Source of the DNA: an uncultured Gemella sp.
GTDB taxonomy: Bacteria; Bacillota; Bacilli; Staphylococcales; Gemellaceae
Direction: 5' to 3'
Assembly (NCBI GenBank): GCA_947254465.1
Contig: CAMYEU010000059.1
Coordinates: forward strand, 1 to 8,798
Length of the DNA stretch: 8,798 nt
A program made the translations under genes and the position numbers. Positions 6,062 through 8,798 of the stretch are shown here, in pieces. The notes under the pieces were generated by a model. That model saw only the letters and a list, made by a program, of their open reading frames with translations. It made no database searches and had not been told where the DNA came from. How positions within the stretch are numbered: position 1 is the stretch's first letter; the number at the start of each line of letters is the position of its first letter.

Positions 6062-7090
6062 ATGGATTGGTCAGTAGCCTTACCAAATATTTGGTTCTTA
6101 CTTATAACAATACTATTTACAGGATTCTTCGTATTAGAAGGATATGACTTCGGAGTTGGGGTACTAGCTCAAGTACTAGGTAAAAACGATGAAGATAAAC
6201 GCGTTTACTTCAATACAATCGGTCCTTTCTGGGATGCAAACGAAGTATGGCTGTTAACAGGTGGTGGAGCGATGTTCGCAGCGTTTCCTATCTGGTATGG
6301 TAAATTATTCAGTGGTTACTACATCGCATTCGTATTATTACTAGTTGCGTTAATTTTACGAGGCGTATCATTTGAATTTAGAGGTAAATTAGGTAATAAT
6401 AGAACTTGGATTAAATCATTCGATATAGCAATGTTTGTAGGGAGCTTACTTCCTCCAATTTTATGGGGAATAGCAGTAGCTAACTTCATGACAGGGGCAA
6501 ACCTTGATGCTAAGAAAAATTTAGTTGATGGTTTCTTAGGATTATTATCACCATTTACTATTCTTGGTGGAATTATGATGTTACTTCTTATGTTAGTTCA
6601 CGGAGCTCAATTCTTAGCTCTTAAAACTACAGGAGAATTAAGAAACGCAGCTCGTGCAACATCTGCATTATTATTCCCATTTGCTGCAGTAGTAACATTA
6701 ATTTTCGCAATCTGGGCATTATTTAAAACAGATATCTTTACAACAAACTACTATGTTGGCTTAGTGCTAGCATTAGTAGCGGTAGCATTCTTTGTATTAT
6801 CATTTGTTTTAAACTTTAAAGGTCGTGACTTAGGTGCATTCTTAAGTACATCAGGAACTTTAGCGTTCCTAACTCTAAGTGTCTTCGCAGGTCTGTTCCC
6901 ACGTGCTATAATAAACAGTAATGATGTTAGTCAATCATTATTTATTTATGATGCTGCTAGTGGAGTATATACACTAAGACTTATGACAATAGTTGCATTA
7001 TTCCTATTGCCATTCGTTTTAGGATACCAAGTTTGGTCTTATTCTATTTTTAGAAAACGACTAAGTAAAGAAGATAAATTGGAGTATTAG
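6062..7090 (+). CDS. cydB: Cytochrome bd quinol oxidase subunit II
   Basis: CydB pairs with CydA to form the membrane oxidase and contributes a proton pathway rather than its own haems in most species. The 342-residue protein has about eight to nine hydrophobic segments and matches the usual Firmicute length of near 340 (E. coli about 379). Diagnostic motifs are VLEGYDFGVG (E26, D29) in the first helix and GPFWDANEVWLLTGGGAMFAAFP with D58, N60 and E61, as in known CydB proteins. MLLLMLVHGAQFLALKT (about 173-189) is another conserved membrane stretch. The start lies one base after the cydA stop, with a strong SD inside cydA, so translation is coupled. The cydD start follows the stop by three bases. 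No truncation or missing key residue is seen. Confidence 0.97.
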   Translation: MDWSVALPNIWFLLITILFTGFFVLEGYDFGVGVLAQVLGKNDEDKRVYFNTIGPFWDANEVWLLTGGGAMFAAFPIWYGKLFSGYYIAFVLLLVALILRGVSFEFRGKLGNNRTWIKSFDIAMFVGSLLPPILWGIAVANFMTGANLDAKKNLVDGFLGLLSPFTILGGIMMLLLMLVHGAQFLALKTTGELRNAARATSALLFPFAAVVTLIFAIWALFKTDIFTTNYYVGLVLALVAVAFFVLSFVLNFKGRDLGAFLSTSGTLAFLTLSVFAGLFPRAIINSNDVSQSLFIYDAASGVYTLRLMTIVALFLLPFVLGYQVWSYSIFRKRLSKEDKLEY

Positions 7091-7093
7091 TCA

Positions 7094-8798
7094 ATGAAAA
7101 AAAAGGAAGCAAAATTAAAACTTCCTGTTAAAAAAAGTCTTACATTGACACTATTAATATTATCAATATTCGAAGCAGCTTGTATAATTATACAAGCTGC
7201 TTTTTTAGCAAAAGCCATAGTGGGACTTTTTGATAAAAATTTTGATAATGTAGTAAGAGATAGTGTTCTTTTTTTAATGGGTTTTATTTTTAAAATAGTA
7301 TTTTTACACTTACAACAATATTTTACAGAAAATCATGCAATCAAGTTTGAAACAGAACTCAGAAGAAAATTACTTCAGAGTTACTTTGACTTAGGACCTG
7401 ATTTTACATCAAGAGAAGGATCAGGAAAGCTAGTAACATTAGCGATAGATGGAATAGGAAAAGTAAAACAATATTTTGAACTAAACGTATCAAAACAAAT
7501 TCGTGGAGCTATTATCCCAACCTTAGTTGTTATTTTTATATTTTATACAGACTATGTATCAGCTTTAATGATAATATCTGTAATACCAGTTATCGTTATT
7601 TTCATGATACTTCTAGGAATTAACGCTAGAGATATGGCGAATAGACAGTATAAAAAATATAGAGCATTATCTAATAATTTTATCGATACAATTCGAGGGG
7701 TAGAGACTCTTAAATTCTTAGGGGTAAGTAAAAACTACTTACCGATCATGGAAAAGAAAAACAGAGAATATCGTCAAAGTACTATGAAAACACTTAGTGT
7801 AGCATTTTTAAATAGCTTTGCCCTTGATTTCTTAACAACAATCGCAATTGCACTTTTAGCAGTTAGATTAGGGATTCTATTATTAGATGGAGATACGGTA
7901 TTATTACCGTCGCTAACTGTGTTATTAATTGCCCCAGAGTTTTTCCTACCGATGAAACAAGCTGCGACAGATTATCATGCAACGCTTGATGGTCAAATGG
8001 CTTATGAAGATATTAATCGAATGATAGTGGATAATGAGAAAAACAAATCTCAAAAATCTTCTATCGAGAGTGTAGAAAGTATAAAACTACAAAATGTAGG
8101 ATTAACAAAAGATGACAAAAAAATTCTTGATAATATCACTTTATCGATAAACAAAGGTGAAAAGATTTGTCTTGTGGGACAAAGTGGAAGTGGAAAAACT
8201 TCATTAATCTCATTATTATCTGGTTTTAATGAACAGAGTGAAGGTGAGATATTTATTAATGATAAAGTTACAAATTTAAAAAATGTTCACTGGTCGAATA
8301 ACATCTCATATATTTCACAATTCCCTTATATTTTCCCAGATACAATTCGCAATAATATATTATTCTATTCTAATGAAAATATAAGTGAAGATCATTTAAA
8401 AGAAATTAGTGAGTTAGTAGGTTTAGATAAATTCATCTCTACATTACCACAAGGTTATGATACTAATATTGGAGAAGGTGGTCAAGAATTAAGTGGAGGT
8501 CAAGCACAACGTATCGCTATTGCTAGAGCCTTAATTAGTAATAGAGAAGTAATTATCTTAGATGAACCTACAAGTCACCTGGATATAGAAACAGAGTTTG
8601 AAATTAAAGAAAAACTACTAGAATTATTTAAAGGTAGAACTGTAATTATAGCTACACATAGACTACACTGGTTGAATAATGTAGATTATGTATTAAATCT
8701 AGAACAAGGAAAGGTTAGTGATTTTGAGAAAGTTGCCGAATTTAAAAATTCACCACGTTTCGAAGAATTGAAAGCTAATCTAGTAGGAGGTAGCTATA
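7094..8798 (+). CDS. cydD: Cytochrome bd assembly ABC transporter subunit CydD (3' end at or just beyond window edge)
   Basis: CydD and CydC form a heterodimeric ABC exporter needed for cytochrome bd assembly; haem, cysteine and glutathione have been proposed as substrates. The frame stays open for 568 codons to the window edge, close to the usual CydD length of about 570-580. The membrane domain covers roughly residues 15-305, with ILSIFEAACIIIQAAFLAK as the first helix and EFFLPMKQAATDYHA near its end. The nucleotide-binding domain follows: Walker A GQSGSGKTS 362-370, Q-loop Q409 in YISQFPYIF, signature LSGGQAQRIAIARAL 466-480, Walker B VIILDEPTS with D490 and catalytic E491, and H-loop H522 in ATHRL. 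ATG 7094 is chosen because GGAG at 7081-7084 precedes it by 9 nt. CydD rather than CydC rests on lying first after cydB and on the QAAFLA helix. Codons 27-37 form a terminator-like palindrome. Confidence 0.92.
   Translation, partial: MKKKEAKLKLPVKKSLTLTLLILSIFEAACIIIQAAFLAKAIVGLFDKNFDNVVRDSVLFLMGFIFKIVFLHLQQYFTENHAIKFETELRRKLLQSYFDLGPDFTSREGSGKLVTLAIDGIGKVKQYFELNVSKQIRGAIIPTLVVIFIFYTDYVSALMIISVIPVIVIFMILLGINARDMANRQYKKYRALSNNFIDTIRGVETLKFLGVSKNYLPIMEKKNREYRQSTMKTLSVAFLNSFALDFLTTIAIALLAVRLGILLLDGDTVLLPSLTVLLIAPEFFLPMKQAATDYHATLDGQMAYEDINRMIVDNEKNKSQKSSIESVESIKLQNVGLTKDDKKILDNITLSINKGEKICLVGQSGSGKTSLISLLSGFNEQSEGEIFINDKVTNLKNVHWSNNISYISQFPYIFPDTIRNNILFYSNENISEDHLKEISELVGLDKFISTLPQGYDTNIGEGGQELSGGQAQRIAIARALISNREVIILDEPTSHLDIETEFEIKEKLLELFKGRTVIIATHRLHWLNNVDYVLNLEQGKVSDFEKVAEFKNSPRFEELKANLVGGSY
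7173..7206 (+). terminator. Terminator-like perfect palindrome plus T-run inside cydD
   Basis: Bases 7173-7187 (AAGCAGCTTGTATAA) are the exact reverse complement of 7188-7202, giving a 30-bp palindrome with no spacer. As RNA this folds to a 13-bp stem with an AATT loop, with a further G-U pair possible at the base. TTTTTT at 7201-7206 closes the stem and continues past it, the layout of an intrinsic terminator on the + strand. The reverse strand lacks a T-run, so it is directional. It lies in codons 27-37 of cydD, inside a conserved membrane helix, so the coding frame is real. Termination in vivo is inferred. Confidence 0.6.
7723..7743 (+). repeat. Short perfect hairpin inside cydD
   Basis: GGTAAGTA (7723-7730), loop AAAAC, TACTTACC (7736-7743) is a perfect 8-bp inverted repeat. 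It is not followed by a T-run. It lies within codons for LGVSKNYLPI in the membrane domain of cydD. No function can be assigned. Confidence 0.5.
7860..7919 (+). repeat. Nested inverted repeats inside cydD
   Basis: An inner hairpin ACGGTA (7895-7900), loop TTAT, TACCGT (7905-7910) lies inside an outer pair CAGTTAG (7860-7866) and CTAACTG (7913-7919). All arms are perfect. The arms are short and the region codes for part of the membrane domain, so this may be coincidental; no T-run follows. Confidence 0.35.
8785..8790 (+). promoter_or_regulatory. Shine-Dalgarno, probably of cydC, at the window edge
   Basis: AGGAGG followed by TAGCTATA closes the window while the cydD frame is still open (encoding VGGSY). 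The cydA-cydB junction has the similar AAGGAGG then TAGCATAGT before ATG. If the next two bases are TG, an ATG would begin at 8798 with 7-nt spacing. This points to cydC starting there with cydD ending within a few codons. Confidence 0.55.

Noticed and set aside
5877..6086. Minus-strand open frame of 69 codons over the cydA-cydB junction
   Set aside because: Antisense to two well-supported genes with no start signal or family resemblance.
1..8798. CRISPR array, insertion sequence, tRNA or rRNA, riboswitch
   Set aside because: No regularly spaced repeats, transposase frames, tRNA-like cloverleaf or rRNA segments were seen. The region upstream of thiN and the transporter has no room for a thiamine riboswitch.

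Overview
The window is AT-rich, has strong AAGGAGG-type ribosome binding sites and tightly packed genes that all lie on the + strand. These traits indicate a low-GC Gram-positive bacterium (Bacillota). Overall composition, the rsgA-rpe-thiN cluster and the cydABD(C) set recall Gemella or a nearby Bacillales lineage. The genus is inferred from general resemblance and is not proven by anything in the window.

Left block (1-4464): the 3' part of recN (DNA repair ATPase) is followed by rsgA (30S maturation GTPase), rpe (ribulose-phosphate 3-epimerase), thiN (thiamine pyrophosphokinase), a TauE/SafE-family membrane transporter and a small DUF1634-type membrane protein. From rsgA onward the gaps are 1 nt, a 1-nt overlap, 11 nt and 1 nt, so these genes look like one transcription unit. 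rsgA-rpe-thiN is a known Firmicute cluster; having recN directly upstream in place of the usual prpC-prkC pair is a local variation.

Intergenic region (4465-4677, 213 nt): this is the only sizeable non-coding gap. It holds a tandem pair of 11-bp TTGTGAAC repeats overlapping a small dyad, then an AT-rich hairpin followed by T-rich sequence, then a plausible sigma-A promoter and a strong ribosome binding site. This is the control region of the cytochrome bd operon.

Right block (4678-8798): cydA and cydB encode the two main subunits of cytochrome bd quinol oxidase with all expected haem and proton-path residues. They are followed by cydD, an ABC exporter half needed for cytochrome bd assembly. 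cydD has no stop codon before the window ends. A Shine-Dalgarno sequence at the very end suggests that cydC starts at or just past the edge.

No wholly new system is evident; the genes are housekeeping and respiratory. The most unusual signal is a perfect 30-bp palindrome followed by T residues inside the first transmembrane segment of cydD. It looks like an intrinsic terminator or attenuator buried in coding sequence and could separate expression of cydAB from cydDC. Next in interest are the tandem TTGTGAAC repeats upstream of cydA and a 14-A tract in the 3' end of recN.
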